Shown here one piece after another: positions 51,605 through 59,378 of a stretch of 64,000 bases of DNA. This DNA comes from Flexilinea sp. (GTDB taxonomy: Bacteria; Chloroflexota; Anaerolineae; Anaerolineales; Anaerolineaceae). The DNA lies in assembly GCA_017432685.1 (NCBI GenBank), contig JAFRIR010000021.1, positions 1 to 64,000 on the forward strand, written 5' to 3'. The translations under genes and the position numbers were made by a program. Every line of letters begins with the position of its first letter. Position 1 is the first letter of the stretch. The notes under the pieces are model-generated. The model was not told where the DNA came from, ran no database searches, and saw only the letters and a list, made by a program, of their open reading frames with translations.

Positions 51605-52594
51605 ATGAAAGAACTGCTTGAAAAACTCACATCCGCCTTTGGTCCCTCCGGTTATGAAAGCCGGGTCCGGGATCTGATTCTGGAAACGATTAAAAATGAT
51701 ATCGATGAATATCGCATCGACGCACTCGGAAACCTGATCACACGGAAAGGTACACGAAAGGCAAACGGAAAGCGAATCATGGTTTCGGCTCACATGGATG
51801 AGATCGGCCTGATGGTGACCCATGTGGATGAACAGGGCTTTGCCTATGTCACCAACCTCGGCGGGGTCCGTCCGCTGAACTTAATGTCCAACCGTGTGGT
51901 CTTTGCCGACGGCACCGAGGGAATGCTCTGCGCCCGCGACATGGAACCCGGAAAGATCCCTGCATTGGATCAATATTTCGTCGACACCGGAGCCTCTTCC
52001 CGGAAAAGCTGTAAGGTGAAGATTGGTGATCCGGCCGTCTTTGTCGGGCGTTTTGTCGACATGGGAGACCGCAGGATGTCAAAGACGATGGATGACCGGA
52101 TCGGATGCCTGATCGCCATTGAGGCGCTCAAAGCGCTCAAAGATAGTCCACATGAGGTCCGGTTCGTGTTCAGCGTGCAGGAGGAAGTTGGTCTGAGAGG
52201 AGCTAAAACATCTGCTTACAGTGTCGATCCGGAAATTGGAATTGCACTGGATGTTACGCTCTGCAATGACACACCGGGGCTGACAGAACGGAACCTGAAA
52301 TTCGGAGCCGGTCCCTGCATTAAAGCCAAGGATGGCTCTCTGGTCGGGACGCCATGGCTGAATAATGCGCTCTATGATGCCGCTGAACGGGCAGGAATTC
52401 CTTATCAGGTCGAAGTCCTGCGCGGAGCCGGTACCGATGCAGGAGCGATATCCCTGACACGTTCCGGTGTGCCGAGCAGCGTAATTTCCGTTGCCTGCCG
52501 TTATGTACACACTCCGTCGGAAATGGTCGACGTTAGCGATGTCAAACAGGCGATACAGCTGTTAGTTGAATTTCTGTCTAAGGAAATAAAATAG
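51605..52594 (+). CDS. M42-family metallo-aminopeptidase (paralogue 3)
   Basis: This 329-residue protein is the shortest and most typical of the three. It has SAHMDEIGLMVTH near 61, TMDDRIGCL near 161, SVQEEVGLRGAK near 188, LDVTLCND near 212, GTDAGAISLTRSGVPS near 279 and CRYVHTPSEMVD near 300. The tandem set may form hetero-oligomers or cover different residue specificities. It starts 22 bp after paralogue 2 with AAGGAAAC upstream, and ends the operon with a strong terminator. Confidence 0.92.
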   Translation: MKELLEKLTSAFGPSGYESRVRDLILETIKNDIDEYRIDALGNLITRKGTRKANGKRIMVSAHMDEIGLMVTHVDEQGFAYVTNLGGVRPLNLMSNRVVFADGTEGMLCARDMEPGKIPALDQYFVDTGASSRKSCKVKIGDPAVFVGRFVDMGDRRMSKTMDDRIGCLIAIEALKALKDSPHEVRFVFSVQEEVGLRGAKTSAYSVDPEIGIALDVTLCNDTPGLTERNLKFGAGPCIKAKDGSLVGTPWLNNALYDAAERAGIPYQVEVLRGAGTDAGAISLTRSGVPSSVISVACRYVHTPSEMVDVSDVKQAIQLLVEFLSKEIK

Positions 52595-52601
52595 ATTTCA
52601 T

Positions 52602-52650
52602 GTGAGACACCGGGAACAGCTCCCGGCGTCTCACTTCTTTTTTTCTTTTT
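52602..52650 (+). terminator. Rho-independent terminator of the M42 operon
   Basis: The arms GTGAGAC-A-CCGGGA and TCCCGG-C-GTCTCAC form a 13-bp stem with one mismatch, followed by a long T-rich tract that runs up to the repeat element at 52652. Confidence 0.9.
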
Positions 52651-52651
52651 T

Positions 52652-52844
52652 GGGGACTTTTACAAACATCATATTTTCTCTGTCCCGAGGAGATTCAGAG
52701 AATTCGTTCTCTGAATCTCCTCGGGAGGTTTCCGTGGGGCGAAGCTCCTGCTCCGAATATAAATCGGGCGTCAGCCCGTACCTTACGGAGCAGGTTATAT
52801 CCTGCCGCCCCCATACCCCCGCCCGGTAGATTTTAGAGTTGTCC
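52652..52844. mobile_element. MITE-like repeat element, copy E (193 bp, long subtype)
   Basis: The decayed terminal repeats start GGGGACTTTT and end AGAGTTGTCC. The palindrome arm CCCGAGGAGATTCAGAGAA closes on a TTCG tetraloop. The extra module with CCTGCTCCG/CGGAGCAGG hairpins and the C-rich core match copy D almost base for base. It ends 2 bp before the FtsH-like gene's stop codon. Confidence 0.78.
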
Positions 52845-52846
52845 TT

Positions 52847-54013
52847 TTATTTATGCATATTGATTTTTACATCTATTTTTTCTGATGCTGCCATAATATC
52901 GGAAATTGTAATTTCCTGAGCATTTCTTGCAAGTGAAATAGAAGCCGCTTCGTTCAGGATCGTCTCGATTTCAGCACAGCTCAGGTCTTTGAACATATCA
53001 GAAAGCCTGCCTTCACCCAGTTCGGCCGACAGCTTTTTCCCATTTGTATAAAGCCGGATCAATTCTTTTCTGGTTTCCGCATCCGGGTTACCGATATGAT
53101 ATTTCAAATCAAAACGACCCGCACGCACTAAAGCCGGATCCAGAGATTGATAGGAGTTTGTCGCACCGATCACCAGAATCCCGGAAGAAGGATTGAACCC
53201 GTCCATTTCATTGAGCATGGTTGTGATAATGCGGTTGTTTTCTTTGTCGATACCGGTCCCGGCATAATTCCGGCGTTCACCGATGCTGTCAAACTCATCA
53301 ATAAAAACAATACATGGTCTGTTTTTTCTTGCCTTGCTGAAAAGCAGCTTGATCTTCATAGCGCCCATTGACATCAACGCGCTTTGAAAATCAGCTCCTT
53401 TTGTTGCAATAAAATTCACATTGCACTCTTCAGCCAGTGCACGGGCAAATAGTGTTTTTCCGTTCCCGGGAGGACCTTCCAGAATAACGCCTTTTATCGG
53501 ACGAATACCTTTCTCTGCCGCGGTTTTCGGATCTTTCAGAAAGTTGACGACCAAAGCCATGTCACGCTTGACATTGTTCATCCCTGCAATTTGATCAAAC
53601 TTTATTCCTGTATGATGAACAACACGGAAGGTATTCATGTAAAGAGACACCAGTTTGTAAACACCGAAAACAAGGAGACCGATGAAAAACAGGTTGAAGA
53701 TCATATCCAGATAATAATTCAGGCTGTCGTCTTCCTTCGTATGATCAGTAACCTTGATAGTCTCTTTAAGCAGGAGCTGTTCTTTGAATCCGTCGCGGTC
53801 CGGGTTGTCTGTTCGATATGACGTATCAGATCCGGTTGTTTTGTACTCTAATCGATCTTTATAGATGTCAACTGAAGCAATATGCCCGGCTTCCAGATCC
53901 GCGACAAAGCCTGGGTATGTCGCATATGTACCCTGATGAAACTCACCGAACACCCATACAGCGCAGCCGATGAGAGCAACAGCAGCCAGAATCAGTAAAA
54001 TCTTTTTCTTCAT
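52847..54013 (-). CDS. FtsH-like AAA+ ATPase without the M41 protease domain
   Basis: This 388-residue protein has the FtsH front end: an N-terminal membrane helix (residues 4-24), an extracytoplasmic FtsH_ext-like domain (about 30-90), a second helix (about 105-127) and an AAA+ domain. Walker A is GPPGNGKT near 180, Walker B is CIVFIDEFDSIG near 234, the second region of homology is LDPALVRAGRFD near 290, and the C-terminal helical lid follows. The sequence stops after the lid, with no HEAGH zinc-protease domain, so it may unfold or remodel membrane proteins without cutting them. The repeat element lies just downstream, but no protease remnant is seen beyond it. A 14-bp gap separates it from the Pr6Pr gene. 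Confidence 0.85.
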   Translation of the reverse strand: MKKKILLILAAVALIGCAVWVFGEFHQGTYATYPGFVADLEAGHIASVDIYKDRLEYKTTGSDTSYRTDNPDRDGFKEQLLLKETIKVTDHTKEDDSLNYYLDMIFNLFFIGLLVFGVYKLVSLYMNTFRVVHHTGIKFDQIAGMNNVKRDMALVVNFLKDPKTAAEKGIRPIKGVILEGPPGNGKTLFARALAEECNVNFIATKGADFQSALMSMGAMKIKLLFSKARKNRPCIVFIDEFDSIGERRNYAGTGIDKENNRIITTMLNEMDGFNPSSGILVIGATNSYQSLDPALVRAGRFDLKYHIGNPDAETRKELIRLYTNGKKLSAELGEGRLSDMFKDLSCAEIETILNEAASISLARNAQEITISDIMAASEKIDVKINMHK

Positions 54014-54027
54014 GAATGCGCTCCCGG

Positions 54028-54678
54028 TCAGAATAATTTACGGATAAAAATCAGGAGCAATCCTGAGAGGACAAACACAACAGTCACCAAAGCGCAATTC
54101 CGTGCCACAACGAGCCAGCCATGACGGCTGACATCCATGAAATCATAGGGATACGCACTGTTTGTGTGTTCAAAATTTTTTCCTTTTGCGCCCATGATCA
54201 TGGAATAAATCACATAGATCCAGGGAATGACGATCCAAATCAGTGCCCAGCTATAGGATAATTCTGCTTTTTTCGCAAAAATCAGCCAGTTCAGCAGGCT
54301 CAGCAGCGGAACGACATAATGAACACAATAGTTAGAAAAAGAATGCAGCATCTTGAATTCCGGGCTGTCTGAAGGAGCTTTTTTAAACTGCGGAACAAGA
54401 ACAAAATGAAAAATCCCAAACGTCAAAAATATAGACATGGTCACGCTGTAAAACCAAAGTTCCGAAAACACGATCTTTCCGAAAAAACCGTCATAAGATC
54501 GCATTATGCGTACAACAGTTCGGATCAGATAAAACATCACCACCAGCAGGTTGCTGAGATTCGTATAATAACGAAAAAAATCACGTCTGACATTGCCCTG
54601 AACCAACCCCGAATGCAGCGCCATTCCGCAGGCGCCGACGAAAACAATCAACACTTCCAATATTATTTGCAGAGCCAT
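54028..54678 (-). CDS. Pr6Pr-family membrane protein
   Basis: This 216-residue protein has six predicted membrane helices and the features of the Pr6Pr (FAR-17a/AIG1-like) family: RRDFFRYYTNLSNLLVVMFYL near 31, conserved His in FHFVLVP near 95, and YPYDFMDVSRHGW near 176. No function is established for bacterial members; eukaryotic relatives include lipid hydrolases, so a lipid substrate is a guess. It is packed between tlyA (3-bp gap) and the FtsH-like gene (14-bp gap). Confidence 0.78.
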   Translation of the reverse strand: MALQIILEVLIVFVGACGMALHSGLVQGNVRRDFFRYYTNLSNLLVVMFYLIRTVVRIMRSYDGFFGKIVFSELWFYSVTMSIFLTFGIFHFVLVPQFKKAPSDSPEFKMLHSFSNYCVHYVVPLLSLLNWLIFAKKAELSYSWALIWIVIPWIYVIYSMIMGAKGKNFEHTNSAYPYDFMDVSRHGWLVVARNCALVTVVFVLSGLLLIFIRKLF

Positions 54679-54681
54679 ACA

Positions 54682-55464
54682 TCATCCTTTCATACACACA
54701 CTGATCAATTTCTGCACATCGAACGGACCTCCCGGATAACGCAGATCCGCAAGAAATTCCACATTGCCTTTCGGCCCGAGAAGCGGTGATTTTACCAACC
54801 CCTTGCACTCATATCCAAAGCCGGCTGCTGATTGGAGAACTTCTTCGAGCACCTTTTGATGGACATTGGGATCACGAATGACGCCTGCTCCTTTCGCTGC
54901 TTCCTCTTTTCCGGCTTCAAATTGCGGTTTGATGAGAGTGATCAACCTGCCTGGTTCTTCCTGAAACCAGTTACAGATCACCGGCAGCAGAATTTTGAGC
55001 GAGATAAAGGAAGCATCGCAGACTGCCAACTCGATCCGCTCCGGCAGCATCTTCACATCCCGGGCATTGGTTTTTTCCATGGAAATCACCCGCGGATCAT
55101 TGCGCATTTTCCAATGAAGAATACCGTATCCGACGTCGATCGCATAGACTTTCGATGCGCCATGCTGCAGCAGGCAGTCCGTAAAGCCGCCCGTAGAAGC
55201 GCCTACATCCGCGCAAACGGCTCCGTTTACATCCAACAGGTCAAAAGCCTGCAGAGCGCCAAGCAGCTTTTCTCCGCCGCGAGAAACAAACTGCGGACCA
55301 TTATCGACCGTAATTTCAACATCATCGGTAAATTGCTGGGAAGGTTTGATGATCATATTTCCGTTTACGCGCACTTCACCGGCCATGATCAGTTTTTGCG
55401 CCAGCGTCCGGCTCTCCGCCAGACCGCGATTTTGCATCATGATATCCAATCGTTTTTTTGTCAT
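54682..55464 (-). CDS. tlyA: TlyA-family rRNA (cytidine-2'-O)-methyltransferase
   Basis: This protein of about 260 residues has an N-terminal S4 RNA-binding domain (KRLDIMMQNRGLAESRTLAQKLIMAGEVRVNG, about 3-35). An FtsJ-like methyltransferase domain follows, with the SAM motif VCADVGASTGGFTDCLLQHGA near 82-102 and catalytic Lys/Asp positions in AVCDASFISLK near 150 and LIKPQFEAGKE near 182. The family methylates 2'-OH of cytidines in 16S and 23S rRNA. ATG 55464 is preferred to TTG 55479; neither has a strong ribosome site. Confidence 0.9.
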   Translation of the reverse strand: MTKKRLDIMMQNRGLAESRTLAQKLIMAGEVRVNGNMIIKPSQQFTDDVEITVDNGPQFVSRGGEKLLGALQAFDLLDVNGAVCADVGASTGGFTDCLLQHGASKVYAIDVGYGILHWKMRNDPRVISMEKTNARDVKMLPERIELAVCDASFISLKILLPVICNWFQEEPGRLITLIKPQFEAGKEEAAKGAGVIRDPNVHQKVLEEVLQSAAGFGYECKGLVKSPLLGPKGNVEFLADLRYPGGPFDVQKLISVCMKG

Positions 55465-55772
55465 AATTTCACTTTTCAAAAAATCAAATATTCTTCAAAA
55501 TTATATCATTTTTACAGAATAAACATACCTTGCTCCCACTTTTTCATCGTAAATCAGGCTAAAAAGCAAAACTACAGGTACACAGACCAAATGAGTCTTC
55601 AGAATCAGTGAAAAACGTCATGTTTTTCGAATGAATAAGCGCCTTTTTGTCAGATAGTAATTAGAATTTTGTCTAAGGTTTATGTATTACCATTCAGTGA
55701 ATTTATTTGAATTTTGCTGTAACCAATCATCGGGCGTCAGCCTATTTCTATAAAGAAAGAAGGACTTGGAAT
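55465..55772. other. Intergenic region between tlyA and ilvB, no clear signal
   Basis: These 308 bases hold the divergent upstream regions of tlyA and ilvB. I found no terminator, tRNA-like leader or T-box specifier/antiterminator, and no convincing -35/-10 pair. A TTGTCA at 55647 is the best -35 candidate but has no good -10. An AAGGA ribosome site lies at 55760, before the TTG start of ilvB. Confidence 0.5.
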
Positions 55773-57479
55773 TTGAAGAAAACAGGGGCTGAAATTATCA
55801 TGGAGTGCCTGCTGGAGCAGAAGGTCAACACGATCTTTGGATATCCCGGCGGTACGATTCTGAACGTATATGACGCACTTTACAAGTACAAAGGGAAGAT
55901 CAAGCATTATCTGACCGCACATGAGCAGGGAGCCGCCCATGCGGCAGATGGGTACGCCCGCAGCACAGGGAAAGTTGGCGTAGCCTTCGCGACTTCAGGG
56001 CCCGGTTCAACCAACCTTACTACAGGAATCGCAACTGCTTATATTGATTCTTCTCCAATCGTTTTCATCACCTGCAATGTTTCTGAGAACCTGATTGGCA
56101 AAGATTCATTCCAGGAAGTGGACATCACCGGCATCACGCTGCCGATCACCAAAGCGAATTTTCTCGTCAGCGATGTCAATAAACTGGCCGACACCATCCG
56201 CGCCGCTTTCTCCATTGCCCGCAGCGGCCGTCCGGGACCGGTTCTCATTGATATTCTGAAAAATGTCACTGCTGAAAGCGCTGAATATGAATTCCTGCCT
56301 CGCAAAAAACATCGCGAAAGCGGGAAGCTGAAAGAACTGATCGACCGTTCCACCATTGATTTCGAAACGCCTTCCATTGATGAAGGTGATATCGACAAAC
56401 TGGTTGATATGATCAATGAATCCAATAAACCGCTGTTGATCTGCGGTGGTGGTGTTGTACGCAGCCGGTGTGACAAAGAATTTTCGGAATTTGCGAACTT
56501 GATCGATTCTCCGACTGCTGTTACCGTAATGGGCGGCGGGGGAATCTGCGGACGAAACCCGCTGGTGACCGGTATGATCGGCATGCACGGATCCATCGCT
56601 TCCAACATGGCATGTGATAACTGTGACCTGCTGATCGCAGTCGGATGCCGCTTCTCAGACCGTGTGGCGTTGGACCCGAAGAATTTTGCCAAACAGGCGA
56701 AAATCGTCCATATCGATATCGACCGTTCCGAGATCAACAAAAACGTACAAACTGACCATCACATTGTCGGTTATGCCAAAGATGTGCTCAAGATGCTGAA
56801 TTCCCGTTTGAAACAACAGGACCACAGCGACTGGAAGAAGTTTGTTTTTTCCTATCCGACAGAAACTGAATATGCCGACGGCGGGAAAACATTGAACCCG
56901 AAACAGATCCTTTCGGCAATCGCACGGATCTGCCCTCAGGACACCATCGTTTCCACCGACGTCGGACAGCACCAGATGTGGGCGATCCAGCATTTCCATT
57001 TCGATTATTCAGGACAACTGCTGACTTCAGGCGGTTTTGGTACCATGGGCTTCGGACTTGGCGCAGCGATCGGTGCAAAGGTCGGGAATCCCGATAAGTG
57101 CGTTATCCATATCACCGGTGACGGTTCTTTTCGTATGAATTGCAATGAACTTTGTACCGAAGAATTCTATAAACTGCCGATCATCACTTTCATTTTCAAC
57201 AACCAGACACTCGGGATGGTTCGCCAGTGGCAGAACCTCATTTATAATGGAGACTACTCCGAAACAACCCTTGACAGAGGGCCTGATTTTGTCAAACTTG
57301 CAGAGGCCTATGGGTTGCATGGCCGGCGTGTCAACAACCAGGAAGATCTCTGCAAAGCCATTGAAGAAGCGTTGGCTTGCGGTGAAGGTTATGTGATCGA
57401 CTGCATGATCGACATCGACGAAATGGTCCGCCCGATGGTCAAGGCCGGCGACCCGATCGTTCAATTCCTTTTGGATTAG
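55773..57479 (+). CDS. ilvB: Acetolactate synthase, large (catalytic) subunit
   Basis: This ThDP/FAD enzyme of about 568 residues condenses two pyruvates to acetolactate, or pyruvate with 2-oxobutyrate, opening valine/leucine/isoleucine synthesis. Visible are GYPGGTILNVYDAL near 23, the catalytic Glu in LTAHEQGAAHAADGYAR near 48, FATSGPGSTNL near 73, and the ThDP motif GDGSFRMNCNEL ending in FNNQTLGMVRQW near 450. The start is taken as TTG 55773 because AAGGA lies at proper spacing and homologues begin with KxxGAEI; the open frame reaches 55707. IlvN follows after 9 bp. Confidence 0.95.
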   Translation: MKKTGAEIIMECLLEQKVNTIFGYPGGTILNVYDALYKYKGKIKHYLTAHEQGAAHAADGYARSTGKVGVAFATSGPGSTNLTTGIATAYIDSSPIVFITCNVSENLIGKDSFQEVDITGITLPITKANFLVSDVNKLADTIRAAFSIARSGRPGPVLIDILKNVTAESAEYEFLPRKKHRESGKLKELIDRSTIDFETPSIDEGDIDKLVDMINESNKPLLICGGGVVRSRCDKEFSEFANLIDSPTAVTVMGGGGICGRNPLVTGMIGMHGSIASNMACDNCDLLIAVGCRFSDRVALDPKNFAKQAKIVHIDIDRSEINKNVQTDHHIVGYAKDVLKMLNSRLKQQDHSDWKKFVFSYPTETEYADGGKTLNPKQILSAIARICPQDTIVSTDVGQHQMWAIQHFHFDYSGQLLTSGGFGTMGFGLGAAIGAKVGNPDKCVIHITGDGSFRMNCNELCTEEFYKLPIITFIFNNQTLGMVRQWQNLIYNGDYSETTLDRGPDFVKLAEAYGLHGRRVNNQEDLCKAIEEALACGEGYVIDCMIDIDEMVRPMVKAGDPIVQFLLD

Positions 57480-57488
57480 GAGGACAGC

Positions 57489-58049
57489 ATGGTGAAAAAC
57501 GAAAACGCAAAACTTCAAACCCTGGCTGTCCTGGTTGACAATGAATCCGGTGTTCTGTCACAGGTCTCCCGTATGTTTTCCCGCAAAGGATACAACATCG
57601 AATCGCTCGTAGTCGGCACCACCGAAAATCCGCGTGTTTCCCGTATCACGATCGATGTACTTGCTGACGAACAGCAAATCAATTTGCTTGGAAATCAGCT
57701 GCGGAAGCTTCTGCCTGTCCATTCCGTGAAGCGGCTGACCCCGGAAACCTCAATTCAGCGTGAACTGATGCTCATCAAAGTCCATACAATGGATGGAACA
57801 CAGCGTAATGAAGTGATCCAGTTGGCAAATGTCTTCCGCGCTCAGATCATCGATGTTTCCATCGAAACGCTGACCCTCGCAGTAATCGGCGATACCGATA
57901 AAATTTCGGCTATCGAAAAAATACTGAAAGAATTCCATGTTTTGGAAATCGCACGTACCGGCGGAATCGCGCTTGAACGCGGTAAAGCCACCATCCATGA
58001 TGAAACCAAGGAAAAAGGAGAATTCAATTATGGCAAAAATGTATTATGA
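57489..58049 (+). CDS. ilvN: Acetolactate synthase, regulatory (small) subunit
   Basis: This 186-residue regulatory subunit has an N-terminal ACT domain ([30 protein letters not shown], about residues 9-38) for valine feedback. A second ACT-like domain occupies the C-terminal half (ELMLIKVH onward). It stabilises and activates IlvB. The ATG has AGGAGG upstream, and its 3' end overlaps the ilvC start by 20 bp. Confidence 0.95.
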   Translation: MVKNENAKLQTLAVLVDNESGVLSQVSRMFSRKGYNIESLVVGTTENPRVSRITIDVLADEQQINLLGNQLRKLLPVHSVKRLTPETSIQRELMLIKVHTMDGTQRNEVIQLANVFRAQIIDVSIETLTLAVIGDTDKISAIEKILKEFHVLEIARTGGIALERGKATIHDETKEKGEFNYGKNVL

Positions 58050-59049
58050 AAAAGATTGTAATCTCGATGTTCTGAATGGGAAAACCATCGCGATCATCGG
58101 TTATGGCTCTCAGGGTCACGCTCACGCGCTGAATCTTCGCGATTCCGGCTGCAACGTTATCGTCGGCCTCCGCAAAGGCGGAAAATCATGGCCGGTCGCT
58201 GAAAAAGACGGATTTCAGGTATTCACTGTCGCTGAAGCTGCTGAAAAGGCTGATATCATCATGATGCTCATCAACGATGAAGTCCAGGCAGAAGTCTACA
58301 AAAAAGAAATCGCCCCACAGATGAAAGCCGGAAAGGCCATTGCCTTTGCCCATGGTTTCAACATCCGCTACAAACAGATCGTTCCACCCGCTGACTGCGA
58401 CGTGTTCATGGCTGCCCCGAAAGGCCCGGGCCACACTGTTCGCAGCACCTATGTTGCCGGAAAAGGCGTTCCCTGTCTGATTGCAGTCGAACAGGATGCT
58501 TCCGGTAAAGCCTATGACATCGCATTGGCTTACATTGCCGGTATCGGCGGCGCCCGTGCCGGTATTCTTGAGACCACAATGGATGAAGAAACCGAAACCG
58601 ACCTCTTTGGCGAACAGACCGTTCTCTGCGGCGGTGTCGTAGACCTGATGCGCTGCGGTTTCGAAGTGCTGGTTGAAGCAGGTTACAAACCGGAAAATGC
58701 CTACTTCGAATGCATTCATGAGATGAAACTCATCATCGACCTCGTCAACAAGGGCGGTATCGCTGCCATGAACTACTCCATTTCCGATACAGCTGAATTC
58801 GGTGAATACGTCTCCGGTCCGCGTGTCCTGCCCGCTGAACAGGTCAAAGCCAACATGCGCGCAGTTCTCAAGGACATCCAGGACGGTACATTCGCCGGCA
58901 AGTGGATCGCTGAAAACAAGAACGGACGTACCTTCTTCAACTCCAAGCGTGCTCAGCTGGCCAAACACCCGATGGAAATCGTCGGCAAACAGCTGCGTGA
59001 ACAGATGCTGTGGAAGAACGACTCCGATTTGGATACAGCCTCTAACTAA
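58030..59049 (+). CDS. ilvC: Ketol-acid reductoisomerase
   Basis: This 339-residue class I enzyme converts acetolactate to dihydroxyisovalerate using NADPH and Mg. The Rossmann motif [21 protein letters not shown] starts at about residue 20. [13 protein letters not shown] lies near 122. The metal ligands Asp/Glu are in [13 protein letters not shown] near 187-199, and [16 protein letters not shown] is near 213. ATG 58030 with AAGGAG upstream is chosen; the open frame extends further upstream inside ilvN. The stop codon merges into an AAATAAG heptamer run. Confidence 0.97.
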   Translation: MAKMYYEKDCNLDVLNGKTIAIIGYGSQGHAHALNLRDSGCNVIVGLRKGGKSWPVAEKDGFQVFTVAEAAEKADIIMMLINDEVQAEVYKKEIAPQMKAGKAIAFAHGFNIRYKQIVPPADCDVFMAAPKGPGHTVRSTYVAGKGVPCLIAVEQDASGKAYDIALAYIAGIGGARAGILETTMDEETETDLFGEQTVLCGGVVDLMRCGFEVLVEAGYKPENAYFECIHEMKLIIDLVNKGGIAAMNYSISDTAEFGEYVSGPRVLPAEQVKANMRAVLKDIQDGTFAGKWIAENKNGRTFFNSKRAQLAKHPMEIVGKQLREQMLWKNDSDLDTASN

Positions 59050-59096
59050 ATAAGAAATAAGAAATAAGAAAGAAGAAATAAGAAATAAGAAATAAG
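59048..59096. repeat. Heptamer tandem repeat (AAATAAG)x7
   Basis: Seven units in exact 7-bp register, six perfect and one AAAGAAG, run from the last bases of the ilvC stop codon into the MITE-like copy at 59096. Confidence 0.92.
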
Positions 59097-59256
59097 GGAA
59101 CCTCTAAAAACTTATAAGCGGGGTATGGGGGCTGCATAGCCCCCGAAAACCTTGGCGCGGGAAGACTATTATCCGAGGTGAAATAAATCTGAATCCCGCG
59201 CCATAAAGAATCAACCGTGAATGAGGAGAAAACTTCATTACTTTTTAGAGGTTCCC
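59096..59256. mobile_element. MITE-like repeat element, copy F (161 bp, GGCGCGG subtype)
   Basis: The terminal repeats are GGGAACCTCTAAAAACTT at the left and CTTTTTAGAGGTTCCC at the right. The G-rich/C-rich core and the GGCGCGGG/CCCGCGCC inner repeat match copy A at 5391 in order and total length. ATAA lies at both ends. It separates ilvC from ilvD. Confidence 0.82.
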
Positions 59257-59323
59257 ATAAGAAATAAGGAATCAGGTTTCAGAAGTGTCAGGACAGCAGG
59301 ATATTCACACGAAACCCGGAATA

Positions 59324-59351
59324 CTGATACCTGATAGCTGATACCTGATCT
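59324..59351. repeat. Heptamer tandem repeat (CTGATAC)x4, imperfect
   Basis: CTGATAC, CTGATAG, CTGATAC and CTGATCT follow in exact 7-bp register, 28 bp before the ilvD start. This is a third sequence family with the same period as the AAATAAG and GAAATTA repeats. Confidence 0.8.
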
Positions 59352-59378
59352 CTAAAACCTTGTAAGAACGGAGTTCTT

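Noticed and set aside
52652-52844. Repeat insertion as the cause of FtsH truncation
   Set aside because: The protein ends cleanly after the AAA+ lid and no M41 protease sequence is found beyond the element.
55465-55772. T-box or leader-peptide attenuator for ilvB
   Set aside because: No T-box sequence, specifier loop, leader peptide with Leu/Val/Ile runs, or terminator hairpin was seen.
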